Source: Desulfobulbaceae bacterium
GTDB lineage: Bacteria > Desulfobacterota > Desulfobulbia > Desulfobulbales > SURF-16
Direction of reading: 5' to 3'
Length of the DNA stretch: 64,000 nucleotides
Assembly: GCA_002868945.1 (NCBI GenBank)
Contig: PKTX01000027.1
Location: 1 to 64,000, forward strand
Below are positions 1 through 8,554 of the stretch, piece by piece. The position numbers were made by a program, and so were the translations under genes. Below the pieces are notes generated by a model. The model did no database searches and was not told where the DNA came from. It worked only from the letters and a program-made list of their open reading frames with translations. Positions within the stretch are counted from its first letter, which is position 1. Each line of letters starts with the position of its first letter.

Positions 1-1
1 C

Positions 2-67
2 AACGTCATCGGCACCGACTATGATGACCTTACCCTGATCTGGTCCGGCGCCCGCTTCAAGTTCTAG
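2..67 (+). CDS. 3' end of an outer-membrane-type protein (cut by window edge)
   Basis: Only the last 21 codons lie in the window, ending LIWSGARFKF with TAG at 65-67. The alternating hydrophobic pattern and terminal phenylalanine resemble the last beta-strand of an outer-membrane barrel, the signal recognised by the Bam machinery. The family cannot be named from so little. A strong hairpin terminator follows 54 bp downstream. Confidence 0.45.
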   Translation, partial: NVIGTDYDDLTLIWSGARFKF

Positions 68-120
68 GGCCGCGCCTATCATCTCTCTCCTGCCGGAGCC
101 CCCTACTCCGGTGTTTCCCC

Positions 121-156
121 GGCGGCATGGAATCGTTCCATGCCGCCATTTTTTTT
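121..156 (+). terminator. Rho-independent terminator
   Basis: Perfect 12-bp arms (121-132 and 136-147, beginning GGCGGCATGG) enclose a 3-nt loop and are followed by a run of eight T at 149-156. It ends the transcript of the gene cut by the window edge. Confidence 0.85.
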
Positions 157-199
157 GAGAAAAAGAAGCACAACACATCCCACCACTTTATCCGGCCGG

Positions 200-397
200 C
201 TAGTGGTCGTTGCTTCGGTCAGGCGGGGACACAGTGAGCCCGATATCAAAGATGCCATGGCAGGACGGGCAGATAAAGTGCCATTGCAGACAATCCTCCC
301 GGCGGACGAACATGGAGTGAAAGCCATCCTCATAACCGCAGGTCGGACATATCTTAAACTCCTCCGCCATCTGCACTCTCATAACCTTGTCAGCCAT
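200..397 (-). CDS. Small zinc-ribbon protein, 65 aa
   Basis: A small protein with two CxxC pairs, CPTCGYEDGFH (residues 17-27) and CPSCHGIFDIG (residues 43-53), the pattern of a zinc ribbon. The ATG at 397 is preceded by a clear AGGAGG ribosome-binding site about 7 nt upstream, which argues for a translated gene. It is monocistronic and convergent with the gene at the window edge. No specific family is recognised. Zinc ribbons of this size often act as small regulators or metal-binding accessory proteins, but a role cannot be inferred. Confidence 0.7.
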   Translation of the reverse strand: MADKVMRVQMAEEFKICPTCGYEDGFHSMFVRREDCLQWHFICPSCHGIFDIGLTVSPPDRSNDH

Positions 398-589
398 ACC
401 GTTTCCTCCTCTGTTGAGAGATCAACCTTTCTCCATTTTGGCTCGTGCCGCAATGGAGGTGATAGTTTTGTTCAGCACTGCCCGATTCTTTATTACTCAA
501 CTTTCCGATTCATGCTATTTTGTTGATCCTGTGTGGATTAATAGTACATGGTGATTTTTCCCTCCATGCCGAAATTAGGGGGGCGGAAT

Positions 590-755
590 TCAGACGTAAG
601 AACAGCTGATTTCCATGCTTTTCTCCTCACTCCTCACTCCTGACTCCTGACTCCTGACTCCTGAATTTTCATTGCATCACCCGTCGGAAAAGGCTTTTAA
701 CATTCGTTGAATGTCGAATAGTTCTCGCAACCCGGAAAGTTGAATTTATAGGATG
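590..755 (-). repeat. Dispersed ~100-nt intergenic element plus heptamer repeats (copy 1)
   Basis: Read on the minus strand, 755 down to 670 resembles 16462-16560 and 46868-46960: an AATTCAACTTTC start, a GAACTATTCGA-like block, TTAAAAGCCTTTT, then AATTCAGGAGTCAG. Positions 622-667 are about six tandem heptamers of the TCCTGAC/TCCTCAC type. The rest of the 398-959 gap shows no convincing gene. Confidence 0.6.
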
Positions 756-959
756 AGGTGCAAGCGGCTCCTGTGTCCATGGCAGTGGCCGAGCCCTTAT
801 GGCCACTTTCAATCCCAGGTGATGCCGGTGGACGTGGTCAAACAAAGGAGGCCCGGACCGCGCCGTTGACAGAAGAGCCTTTTGCCATCATGATAGGGAG
901 ACGATCTTTGCCACTCCAGCCTTCCTGCCTTTTTCCGTCAGCCCCGGAGCATCACCTCC

Positions 960-1571
960 ATGTCCCTTACCTCTGCCGCCATTCTCCTCTTTCTGGTCAT
1001 GGATCCCTTTGGCAATGCCCCCACCTTTCTGCTGCTCCTTAAAAGGGTGCCCCTGAAAAAACGGCAGAAGGTTATTATCCGGGAACTGCTCATCGCCCTG
1101 GCCGTGCTCGTCTTTTTCCTCTTCAGCGGCCCCTTTGTTCTGCAGGCCCTGCATATCTCCGAACCGTCGCTGCGCATTGCCGGCGGCATTATCCTCTTTC
1201 TGGTGGCCTTGCGCATGGTCTTCGGCAATATTGAAATCTTTCCGGGCAGCGCCCCGGATGACGAGCCCTACATTGTGCCCCTGGCCATCCCCCTGATTGC
1301 CGGGCCTTCGGCCATTGCCATGGTCATGCTCCTCACCGGCCAGGAACCGGGCCGCTGGCCGGAATGGCTCACCTCTCTCCTCCTGGCCTGGGGTGCCACA
1401 AGCGCCATCCTGCTGCTCTCCAGCCATCTTGATCGTTTCTTAGGCCCCAAGGGCATGAACGCCCTGCAGCATCTCATGGGACTGATCCTCACCGCCATTG
1501 CCGTGGAAATGTTCATGCAGGGCCTGTTCAGCGCCATGGCCAGCGGCCTGACGCCGGCCATGCACCCGTAA
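960..1571 (+). CDS. MarC family integral membrane protein
   Basis: A 203-aa hydrophobic protein with about six membrane segments. Family landmarks are MDPFGNAP near the N-terminus (residues 14-21), RIAGGIILFLVALRM in the third segment and PLAIPLIAGPSAI in the middle, all typical of the MarC/YhgN (UPF0056) family. These inner-membrane proteins have no firmly established substrate, and the historical link to multiple antibiotic resistance was not upheld. The length is normal. The next gene begins 14 bp after the stop, so the two are probably cotranscribed. The ribosome-binding site is weak. Confidence 0.85.
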   Translation: MSLTSAAILLFLVMDPFGNAPTFLLLLKRVPLKKRQKVIIRELLIALAVLVFFLFSGPFVLQALHISEPSLRIAGGIILFLVALRMVFGNIEIFPGSAPDDEPYIVPLAIPLIAGPSAIAMVMLLTGQEPGRWPEWLTSLLLAWGATSAILLLSSHLDRFLGPKGMNALQHLMGLILTAIAVEMFMQGLFSAMASGLTPAMHP

Positions 1572-1584
1572 ACCAGGGCCTCCC

Positions 1585-2688
1585 ATGACCTCCTCCACCT
1601 TTGCCCATTTCCTGCACAGCATGAAGGTCCGCAGCCGCACAGCCGATCTGGTGGTAGTGGGCAACAGCGGCGCCGATCTCGACTCCATTGCCTCTGCCCT
1701 GGTTCTGGCCTGGCATGTGACCTGTGGACGGCCCCGGAAAAGACCGGTTGCCCTTATTGCCACCCGGCGTCGCCGTCTCGGCTGGCGACCCGAGGTCGGC
1801 TTCCTCCTGAATCAAGCAGCGATCAACAGCAACGACCTGCTCTTTCTTGATGATCTTGACCTGAAGAAAATGGTAAAAGGCGGCACGGAACTGTTTCTGG
1901 TGGACCATAACCGCCTGGATCCGGACGTGGTGGACCATGACGTGGCCCAGGTTACTGGTATTATCGACCATCACCATGACAGCGGCCATCATACCGAGGC
2001 TGAGCCCAGAATTATCAAGAAGGCAGGTTCCTGCGCCACCCTGGTGGCCGACTATATCCTTGCCGATACCGGCGACATGGAGGCTGCCGCCGCCCTGCTG
2101 CTGGCCGGTGCCATTCTCCTGGATACCGTCAACCTGAGCAGCAGCACGGGGCGCACCACGGACCGTGACCGCAAGATGGCAGGGAAACTGCTGGCCCTCT
2201 GCGACCAGGAGCAAAACAGCCTCTTTGACCATCTCCAGCAGGCCGGCACCAGACTGGGCAACCTGAGCAGCGCCGAACTGCTGGCCCGTGACTACAAAGA
2301 GTGGTCCTGGCCGGCCGGCTTCTACGGCATAGCCAGCGTGCCGCTCCTGCTCCACCAGTGGCAAGAGGTCGAGCCGGACCTGGCCGCCGCAATCGCCGGC
2401 CATGCCCGGCATCACGACCTGCCGCTGCTCCTGGTCATGCTGAGCGGCGGCAGGCGCCACTTTCAGCGCCAGCTCATTATCTATTGTCGGAATGACAGGC
2501 TGCTGAACGAGCTTGTCGATTTTCTGGAGGGACAGGACCTGCGGCTCACGACCCTCGGCCCGCAACAGAGCGTGGCGGATGGTGGCCGTGTCCGCATGTT
2601 TGCCCAGGGCAAGAGCGCCATGTCACGCAAAAAGATACAGCCGCTCCTCCATGATTTTCTGAAGAAGCGCCTCACCCACCCTGCCTAG
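1585..2688 (+). CDS. DHH family phosphoesterase (exopolyphosphatase/prune-like)
   Basis: A 367-aa cytoplasmic protein. The N-terminal half carries the DHH metal ligands: GNSGADLDSIASAL (residues 28-41), LFLVDHN in the second motif and GIIDHHHDSGHH in the third. The C-terminal third fits a DHHA2-type substrate domain. The motif order matches exopolyphosphatase PPX1, Prune and family II inorganic pyrophosphatases, so phosphoanhydride hydrolysis with Mn or Mg is expected. Which substrate it uses (polyphosphate, pyrophosphate or a nucleotide) cannot be told from sequence. It lies 14 bp downstream of the MarC gene and is followed by a perfect hairpin that begins inside its stop codon. Confidence 0.8.
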   Translation: MTSSTFAHFLHSMKVRSRTADLVVVGNSGADLDSIASALVLAWHVTCGRPRKRPVALIATRRRRLGWRPEVGFLLNQAAINSNDLLFLDDLDLKKMVKGGTELFLVDHNRLDPDVVDHDVAQVTGIIDHHHDSGHHTEAEPRIIKKAGSCATLVADYILADTGDMEAAAALLLAGAILLDTVNLSSSTGRTTDRDRKMAGKLLALCDQEQNSLFDHLQQAGTRLGNLSSAELLARDYKEWSWPAGFYGIASVPLLLHQWQEVEPDLAAAIAGHARHHDLPLLLVMLSGGRRHFQRQLIIYCRNDRLLNELVDFLEGQDLRLTTLGPQQSVADGGRVRMFAQGKSAMSRKKIQPLLHDFLKKRLTHPA

Positions 2689-2714
2689 GGAAAGGGCACC
2701 TGCCGCCCTTTCCC
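2688..2714 (+). terminator. Perfect hairpin at the end of the DHH gene
   Basis: Ten-bp perfect arms, GGGAAAGGGC (2688-2697) and GCCCTTTCCC (2705-2714), surround a 7-nt loop. The left arm starts at the last base of the stop codon. No T-run follows, so it may stabilise the 3' end or terminate inefficiently. Confidence 0.5.
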
Positions 2715-2785
2715 CATCGCCGTTGTTCAAGAAAGCCGGGTCGAAAAAAGAGCCGCGAAAAGCTCTCCGGCATGGTGCACGCTTC

Positions 2786-2814
2786 TTGCCTTCTGCTAAC
2801 ATGCCTGTTATATA
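2786..2814 (+). promoter_or_regulatory. Candidate promoter for tRNA-Arg
   Basis: TTGCCT (2786-2791) and TATATA (2809-2814) are separated by 17 bp, a sigma-70 arrangement. It is about 87 bp upstream of the tRNA, implying a processed leader. The rest of the 2715-2900 gap shows nothing else. Confidence 0.45.
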
Positions 2815-2900
2815 GACACTATCTTGATGCCGTCATGCGGATGGTGTCCCCTGCCTGGTTAGGGGCGCCTCAGATCCGAAATCGGTGCCAGGGCAGTAAC

Positions 2901-2977
2901 GGGCGGGTAGCTCAGCTGGATAGAGTACTGGCCTCCGAAGCCAGGAGTCGCGGGTTCGAATCCCGCCTCGCCCACCA
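2901..2977 (+). tRNA. tRNA-Arg (anticodon CCG)
   Basis: A complete 77-nt cloverleaf including an encoded CCA end. The acceptor stem GGGCGGG pairs with the 3' strand with one G-U. The D-loop has AGCTCAGCTGG, the anticodon stem CTGGC/GCCAG encloses loop CTCCGAA, giving anticodon CCG at 2935-2937, and the T-loop is GTTCGAATC. It reads CGG arginine codons. A terminator follows 17 nt downstream. Confidence 0.97.
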
Positions 2978-2993
2978 TATCTGACAATAGAAG

Positions 2994-3024
2994 GTCCGCC
3001 GGTTTTCGCTGGCGGGCTTTTTTT
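2994..3024 (+). terminator. Terminator of the tRNA-Arg transcript
   Basis: A nine-pair stem (2994-3002 with 3009-3017, core CCGCC/GGCGG) is followed by seven T at 3018-3024. Confidence 0.8.
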
Positions 3025-3056
3025 GTTTGGGCTCCCGACAGGCCGACGGGCATGGT

Positions 3057-4085
3057 TCACTCCAGGTTGCCACGGCCGGCGCCCAGGCCCCGGGGATAGC
3101 TGCAGATGAGCACTCCCCTTTGTTTTCTGACCCGCAGGCCGCGGCTGAAGTGGAGCTGGGCGCCGCCCTGGCCTTGGCGGGCCAGGTGGAGGAACTGCTC
3201 AATATGGCGGCTGTCGGGTCGGGCCGTCATGGCAATGAGCATCATTTCCGCCACCCGTCTCTGCAGGGCCGGATGCAGGGCAAGGAGGCGACGGCCATCA
3301 ATGGTTATCCGGGCCGATTGATCCGGTGGCGTACCGCTCACCCGGGCCACCTCCTGCCAGCAACGCCGGGCCTGGCGGCTGAGCAGGTCTTCTTCATCCT
3401 GCAGAATGGCGGCGTTGCGCTGCAGGGTCCGGCGCAGACCGGGATTATACCTCTCCAGAAAGGGCAGAATCTCCAGACGCACCTGATTGCGCAGAAAACG
3501 CAGGTCCGTGTTGGAGCTGTCCTGCAGAAAGGGGATATCAGCTGACTGCAGATAGGCGAGGATATCATGTTTGGCGGTGGTGAGCAGGGGCCGGACAATG
3601 CATTCTTCACGCAACAGGCGCATACCGGCCAGGCCGCCGCGGCCGGCGCCGCGCAACAGACGGATTATAACCTCTTCCGCCTGATCGTCGGCTGTATGGG
3701 CCACGGCAATCCTGGTGGCGCCCAGCCGCTTTGCCAGCCGAATAAAGGCCTCGTAGCGCAGGTCCCGGGCCATATGCTCCAGGGATTTTTTACAGCGTGC
3801 GGCCTCGGCCGCAACATCCAGCGCAACCAGCTCAAAACCGACACCAAGACGGTTGGCAGCCGCTTTGACCAAGGCCGCCTCCGCCTCTGTTTCCGCGGGC
3901 CGCAAACCATGATCCACATAGAGTGCCGTGATCTGCAGGGCAGGTTGCCAGGCCAGTCCTGCCAGGAGATGCAGCAGGGCCATGGAGTCGGGCCCGGCCG
4001 ACACCCCCACGACGATCCTCTCACCAGGACACAGGAGCTCTTGGTCGCGCAGGAGCCGCTCTATTTTTTCCGCCAAAGGGTGCAT
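3057..4085 (-). CDS. tilS: tRNA(Ile)-lysidine synthase TilS
   Basis: Modifies C34 of tRNA-Ile(CAU) to lysidine using ATP and lysine, so that the tRNA reads AUA rather than AUG. The N-terminal PP-loop is seen as VVGVSAGPDSMALLHLL, followed by ALYVDHGLRP and AVAHTADDQAEEVIIRLLRG, all standard TilS positions. The chosen start (MHPLAEKIERLL, ATG at 4085) has an AAGGAA ribosome-binding site. The reading frame is open further upstream to 4250, but that extension has no family similarity. At 342 aa it is shorter than the E. coli enzyme, as in species lacking part of the C-terminal domain. It is divergent from galU. Confidence 0.9.
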   Translation of the reverse strand: MHPLAEKIERLLRDQELLCPGERIVVGVSAGPDSMALLHLLAGLAWQPALQITALYVDHGLRPAETEAEAALVKAAANRLGVGFELVALDVAAEAARCKKSLEHMARDLRYEAFIRLAKRLGATRIAVAHTADDQAEEVIIRLLRGAGRGGLAGMRLLREECIVRPLLTTAKHDILAYLQSADIPFLQDSSNTDLRFLRNQVRLEILPFLERYNPGLRRTLQRNAAILQDEEDLLSRQARRCWQEVARVSGTPPDQSARITIDGRRLLALHPALQRRVAEMMLIAMTARPDSRHIEQFLHLARQGQGGAQLHFSRGLRVRKQRGVLICSYPRGLGAGRGNLE

Positions 4086-4453
4086 ACCATTCCTTTTCCG
4101 GTTTTCGTGTCTTTTTCCCTGCCGACCAGGGCTGGGGCACCAGGATTTGCATGGCCGGCGCCCATTGATATTGCATGCATATATCCAGCAGCAGGGCATG
4201 GCCGACCGGCCCCGGCATGCGGGCAACAGGGCTGAAATCAGCCTTGCCAATCTCCCGGACCAGTGCTAGTCTATTGTATTGTTTTTCTTTGACAATCCAG
4301 CTGCATGCCGGAAATGACCAAAAGAACCCCAGCCGAAACTCTACAGCAGTGGCGCAGACGCCTGCCCGCGTCGTCACCACTTACCACGCCGATGGAAAAG
4401 AGAACAAGTGCTCTTTTCACCAAGGCCCTCAACCCCTTGACAGCTCATCGCCC

Positions 4454-5323
4454 ATGAACGTACGCAAAGCAGTTATCCCAGTGGCCGGACTCGGTACCCG
4501 TTTTCTGCCGGCCAGCAAGGCCATCCCCAAGGAGATGCTCACCATCGTCGACCGCCCCACCATCCAGTATATTGTCGAAGAGGTGGTGGCCTCGGGCATT
4601 GAACAGATCATCTTTATTACCAGTGCCGGCAAATCCGCCATTGAAAACCACTTTGACTATGACTTTGCCCTGGATCATGTCCTGCATGAAAAGAAAAAGA
4701 CCAGACTGGCCGAAGAGATCAACCATATCGCCAATCTCATCGATATAGTGTCGGTGCGTCAAAAAAAGCCCATGGGCCTGGGCCATGCCATCTGGATGGC
4801 ACGCAAGGTTGTCGGCGACGAACCCTTTGCCGTGCTCCTGGGCGACGACCTGGTCTTAAGCGAACAACCGTGCCTCAAGCAGATGATCAACCTCTACAAC
4901 GAGGTGCAGGAGTCGGTGGTGGCCATCCAGCGCGTCAGCGAGGAAGAGACCTGCCAATATGGTATCGTCGAAGGCAGAGAGCATTCCCCGCGGGTCCACA
5001 GGGTGGAGCGCATGGTGGAAAAACCGGCGCCGGGCACCACCAGAAGCGACATGGCCATCATCGGTCGCTACATCCTCGATCCCGACATCTTTGACATCCT
5101 CGGCAAGACCACGCCCGGGCACGGCGGCGAGATCCAGCTCACCGACGCCCTGCTGGCCCTGGCCAACCGACGCGGCATGTATGCCTATGAGTTTGAAGGC
5201 ACCCGTTTTGACGCCGGTGACAAGCTCGGCTACCTCAAGGCCATTCTCGCCTTTGCCCTGCGTCATCCCGATATCTGCGAAAACTTCAGCGACCATATTA
5301 AAGAAGTGGCGCAAAGCCTGTAA
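4454..5323 (+). CDS. galU: UTP-glucose-1-phosphate uridylyltransferase GalU
   Basis: Makes UDP-glucose from UTP and glucose-1-phosphate, for LPS and other surface polysaccharides. The start MNVRKAVIPVAGLGTRFLP carries the nucleotidyltransferase GxGTRxxP signature. KAIPKEMLTIVDRPTIQYIVEE, in two parts of which the lysine contacts phosphate, and VLLGDDLV (metal-binding Asp) follow. At 289 aa it is full length. The ATG at 4454 was chosen by homology, although the frame is open upstream to 4175. It is 12 bp upstream of priA, so the two probably share a transcript. Confidence 0.93.
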   Translation: MNVRKAVIPVAGLGTRFLPASKAIPKEMLTIVDRPTIQYIVEEVVASGIEQIIFITSAGKSAIENHFDYDFALDHVLHEKKKTRLAEEINHIANLIDIVSVRQKKPMGLGHAIWMARKVVGDEPFAVLLGDDLVLSEQPCLKQMINLYNEVQESVVAIQRVSEEETCQYGIVEGREHSPRVHRVERMVEKPAPGTTRSDMAIIGRYILDPDIFDILGKTTPGHGGEIQLTDALLALANRRGMYAYEFEGTRFDAGDKLGYLKAILAFALRHPDICENFSDHIKEVAQSL

Positions 5324-5335
5324 TGGGCTGCTGAC

Positions 5336-7774
5336 GTGGAACATCTCGTTGTAGCGGTTGCCGCCCCCCTCTTTGAGCCCCTCACCTATGCCGCCCCGGA
5401 CTCCGGCCTGCCTGCCGTCGGCGTGCGTGTCCTGGTCCCCCTGGGACGACGCCGCATCACCGGCTACGTCATCGGCACCACGCCGCAGGCGACAACCGAA
5501 TTCCGGGTGCGGCCCATCCTCGACGTCCTTGACCGTGAACCGCTCTTTCATGCCGGCATGGTGCCCTTTTTCCGCTGGGTCGCCGATTACTACCAGTATC
5601 CCATCGGCGAGGTGATCAAAAGCGGTCTGCCCGGCGGCCTCACCAGCCGTTTCGGCCGCCAGGCCACCCTGACCACCACCGGCAGACAGGCCCTTGCCCC
5701 CTTGCTGGCCGAACCGCCGCCCGGCACAACGGCCTGGTTTGCCGATTTGCTCAGCAACGGCACACTGTCCCGGACCGCCTGCGCCAAAATCTGGCGCGGC
5801 AAGGGCAGAAAAATTCTCCTGCAGTGGCAGGCCCGGGGCTGGCTGGAGATCAACGAGGTTCTGGACAAGGCAACCACCAAGGCCAAGACCGAGACCTGCC
5901 TCACACTCCATGAAAAAGACGCGGCCACGCCCCTGAAAAAATCAGAGGAAAAGACCCTGCAGCTTATCCGGGAAAAGATGGCCGACCAGCCCGACCTCGT
6001 CTGCCGGCGCGACATTACCAAGCTCTATACCGGCGCGGCCAAAGCCATTCGCAGCCTGGCGGAGCGCGGCATTGTCAGCCTGAGTGAGCGCCGGGTCTAC
6101 CGAGATCCCTTTGGTGAGCGTCCCCCCTTTTTCCCGCGCCCGCAAGAGCTCACCGCCGAACAACAGGCCGTCCTGGAAGAGATTCTGCCGGCCGTTGCCG
6201 CCCGAAAATTTGCCCCCTTTCTGATCCACGGCGTCACCGGCTGCGGCAAGACCGAGGTCTACCTGCGCGCCGCGGAAGAGTGCCTGGCCCTGGGCCGCTC
6301 CGTGCTGGTCCTGGTACCGGAAATCGCCCTGGCCACCCAGATTGAGGGCCATTTCGTCTCCCGCTTCGGCGACCGCATCGCCCTGCTGCACAGCGGCCTG
6401 ACCACAGGGGAACGCTTTGACCAGTGGCAACGGATCAGCCGCGGCCAGGCCGCCATTGTTATCGGGGCGCGCTCCGCCATCTTTGCGCCCCTGCTTGATC
6501 CGGGCCTGATCATCGTTGACGAGGAACATGACCCGGCCTATAAACAGGACGACAACCTGCGCTATAACGGCCGCGATCTGGCCGTGCTCAGGGCCCGGGA
6601 AAACAAGGCCGTGGTGCTGCTCGGCTCCGCCACCCCGGCCGTCACCAGCTACCATAATGGTCTGCACGGCAAATTCACAACCCTGACCCTGACCAGAAGG
6701 ATCCATAACCGATCCCTGCCCGAGGTGGAGATCGTTGACCTCAAGAAGGTCCCCACCGTCTCGGAGCAGTCGCCGCTCTTTTCACCCAACCTGCGCCGCG
6801 CCCTGCAGGACACCTTTGCCCGGGGCGATCAGGCCCTGGTCTTTCTCAACCGGCGCGGCTTTGCCAACCTGCTGCTCTGCCAGGACTGCGGCCATTCGGT
6901 GAGCTGTCCCCACTGCGAGGTGACACTTACCCTGCACAAAAAAAGGAACCGGCTGATCTGCCACTACTGCGGCTATGAGATGCCCAGCGCCGCCCTCTGT
7001 CCCCACTGCCGGTCGCCGCATATGCGGCAGTGCGGTTTCGGCACCGAACGCATTGAGGAGGAACTGCGCACCATGGTGCCCAAGGCCACCATCGGCCGCC
7101 TGGACCGCGACACCACCAGCTCGTCGCGCCGGCAATTCATCGATATCCTGCGGGCCGTGCGCAACCGGGAAATCGACATTCTGGTGGGCACCCAGATGAT
7201 CACCAAGGGCCACCACTTTCCCCATGTCACCCTGGTGGGGATCATCTGGGCCGACACCGGCCTGGCCCTGCCCGATTTCCGGGCCGCAGAACGCACCTTC
7301 CAGCTCCTCTCCCAGGTAACGGGCCGGGCCGGGCGCGGCGACAAACCGGGCAAGGTCATCATCCAGACCTTTCAACCTGATCATTATGCCGTGGTGGCGG
7401 CAAGGCAACATGACTACCACAGTTTCTACGAACGGGAAATCGACCTGCGCCACGCCCTGGACTATCCGCCCTACAGCCGCCTGATCAATATCAAGTTCTC
7501 CGGCGAAACAGACCACCAGGTGGCGGAGGCGGCCCAGGCATGCGCGGCCCAGGCCCGAAAAAACATGGTCGGTGGCGGTGTGGAGATCCTGGGCCCGGCC
7601 CCGGCACCGCTGGCCAAACTGCGCAACCGCCATCGCTGGCAGCTTCTCTTAAAGGGCAAGCAGCCGGCCAGGTTGGCCGCCCTGGCCCGCTTTCTGCGCG
7701 AAAACCCTCCAGCGCAGGTACGCGGCAACCATGTCCGCATGAGCCTTGATATCGACCCGGAAAGTATGCTCTAA
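5336..7774 (+). CDS. priA: Primosomal replication restart helicase PriA
   Basis: An 812-aa helicase that recognises stalled forks and reloads the replisome. The N-terminal ~200 residues form the 3' DNA-binding region. Walker A is GVTGCGKTEVYLR near residue 300 and the Walker B box is VDEEHDPAYKQ near 395. The zinc module uses CQDCGHSVSCPHC and CHYCGYEMPSAALCPHC around residues 515-565. QMITKGHHFPHVTLVG and QVTGRAGRGDKPG are helicase motifs of the second RecA domain. The start is a GTG at 5336. Length and motif order are complete for the family. Confidence 0.95.
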   Translation: MEHLVVAVAAPLFEPLTYAAPDSGLPAVGVRVLVPLGRRRITGYVIGTTPQATTEFRVRPILDVLDREPLFHAGMVPFFRWVADYYQYPIGEVIKSGLPGGLTSRFGRQATLTTTGRQALAPLLAEPPPGTTAWFADLLSNGTLSRTACAKIWRGKGRKILLQWQARGWLEINEVLDKATTKAKTETCLTLHEKDAATPLKKSEEKTLQLIREKMADQPDLVCRRDITKLYTGAAKAIRSLAERGIVSLSERRVYRDPFGERPPFFPRPQELTAEQQAVLEEILPAVAARKFAPFLIHGVTGCGKTEVYLRAAEECLALGRSVLVLVPEIALATQIEGHFVSRFGDRIALLHSGLTTGERFDQWQRISRGQAAIVIGARSAIFAPLLDPGLIIVDEEHDPAYKQDDNLRYNGRDLAVLRARENKAVVLLGSATPAVTSYHNGLHGKFTTLTLTRRIHNRSLPEVEIVDLKKVPTVSEQSPLFSPNLRRALQDTFARGDQALVFLNRRGFANLLLCQDCGHSVSCPHCEVTLTLHKKRNRLICHYCGYEMPSAALCPHCRSPHMRQCGFGTERIEEELRTMVPKATIGRLDRDTTSSSRRQFIDILRAVRNREIDILVGTQMITKGHHFPHVTLVGIIWADTGLALPDFRAAERTFQLLSQVTGRAGRGDKPGKVIIQTFQPDHYAVVAARQHDYHSFYEREIDLRHALDYPPYSRLINIKFSGETDHQVAEAAQACAAQARKNMVGGGVEILGPAPAPLAKLRNRHRWQLLLKGKQPARLAALARFLRENPPAQVRGNHVRMSLDIDPESML

Positions 7775-7888
7775 ACCGAAGAGGATGATGGGAACAATTC
7801 TCAACTACCCCTACTCTCTATAAGATGATAGTGGCAAAGTGCGCCTGCTTCTGCTACAACAGAAAACTGTTTATCGTTATCACCATCC

Positions 7889-7913
7889 GGCTATCTTGCA
7901 TAATGAGATAATT
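7889..7913. repeat. GGTATCT/AGATACC palindrome family, copy 1
   Basis: The sequence GGCTATCTTGCATAATGAGA and its continuation match three other intergenic sites (16906, 18607, 54746). Inverted arms TATCT and AGATA enclose a conserved TTG..TAAT-like centre. It lies about 100 bp upstream of def. Confidence 0.5.
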
Positions 7914-7936
7914 TTCAATGCGCCGATAAAACGGCC

Positions 7937-7990
7937 AGGTAAGCGAGCCTGCGAGACTCCGAAAGGCACCTCTTGAAGATGGCCATCCTC
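7937..7990. repeat. GGTAAGCGAG repeat family, copy 1
   Basis: Begins AGGTAAGCGAGCCTGCGAGA. Related copies lie at 18688-18738, 18841-18865 and 18876-18927, in either orientation. Together with the palindrome at 7889 it fills the 7775-8010 gap. No gene is seen there. Confidence 0.55.
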
Positions 7991-8010
7991 TTACTTATCG
8001 ACACCTGCAC

Positions 8011-8523
8011 ATGGCAATACGCGACATCCTGAAATATCCTCACCCCATCCTGCGCCGCAAGGCGGCACAGGTCACGGACTTTGACGACAACCTGCGAAAA
8101 CTGGTGGCAGACATGGCAGAGACCATGTACGACGCCCCGGGGGTCGGTCTGGCCGCGCCGCAGATCGGTGTCTCCCTGCAACTGCTGGTCATGGACATCA
8201 CCGGCAAGGATGAAGAACCGGAACTCATTGTCCTGGCCAATCCGGTGCTCTCCGAAGGTGAGGGCGCGGCCCTGGAGGAGGAGGGCTGCCTCAGCGTCGT
8301 GGACCTCACCGCCAGGGTGCAGCGCTTCACCAAAATCAGGGTGCAGGCCCAGGACATTGACGGCACATCCCTTGACTTTATTGCCGATGAGTGGTTCGCC
8401 CGGGTCATTCAGCATGAGGTGGATCACCTGAACGGCATCCTGTTCATCGACCACCTGAGCAGCCTGAAACGCGCCATGTACAAGAAGAAGCGCAAAAAAC
8501 AGCTGGCCCAGGCCACGGCCTGA
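8011..8523 (+). CDS. def: Peptide deformylase
   Basis: Removes the formyl group from the initiator methionine of new proteins. All three active-site motifs are present in 170 aa: GVGLAAPQIG (residues 45-54), EEGCLS (residues 91-96, metal-binding Cys) and HEVDHLNG (residues 134-141, two metal His and catalytic Glu). Full length. It sits 31 bp upstream of fmt, its functional partner in the formylation cycle, which is a common pairing. Confidence 0.96.
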   Translation: MAIRDILKYPHPILRRKAAQVTDFDDNLRKLVADMAETMYDAPGVGLAAPQIGVSLQLLVMDITGKDEEPELIVLANPVLSEGEGAALEEEGCLSVVDLTARVQRFTKIRVQAQDIDGTSLDFIADEWFARVIQHEVDHLNGILFIDHLSSLKRAMYKKKRKKQLAQATA

Positions 8524-8554
8524 AGCGGTCCGACACACGGAGAACTCCCCTGAC

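Noticed and set aside
2901-2977. tRNA-Arg as attachment site for the island
   Set aside because: The nearest accessory DNA is more than 20 kb away and no repeat of the tRNA 3' end was noticed.
4175-4453. An N-terminal extension of GalU from 4175
   Set aside because: The extra residues are not GalU-like and overlap the tilS upstream region. MNVRKAVIPVAG at 4454 is the family start.
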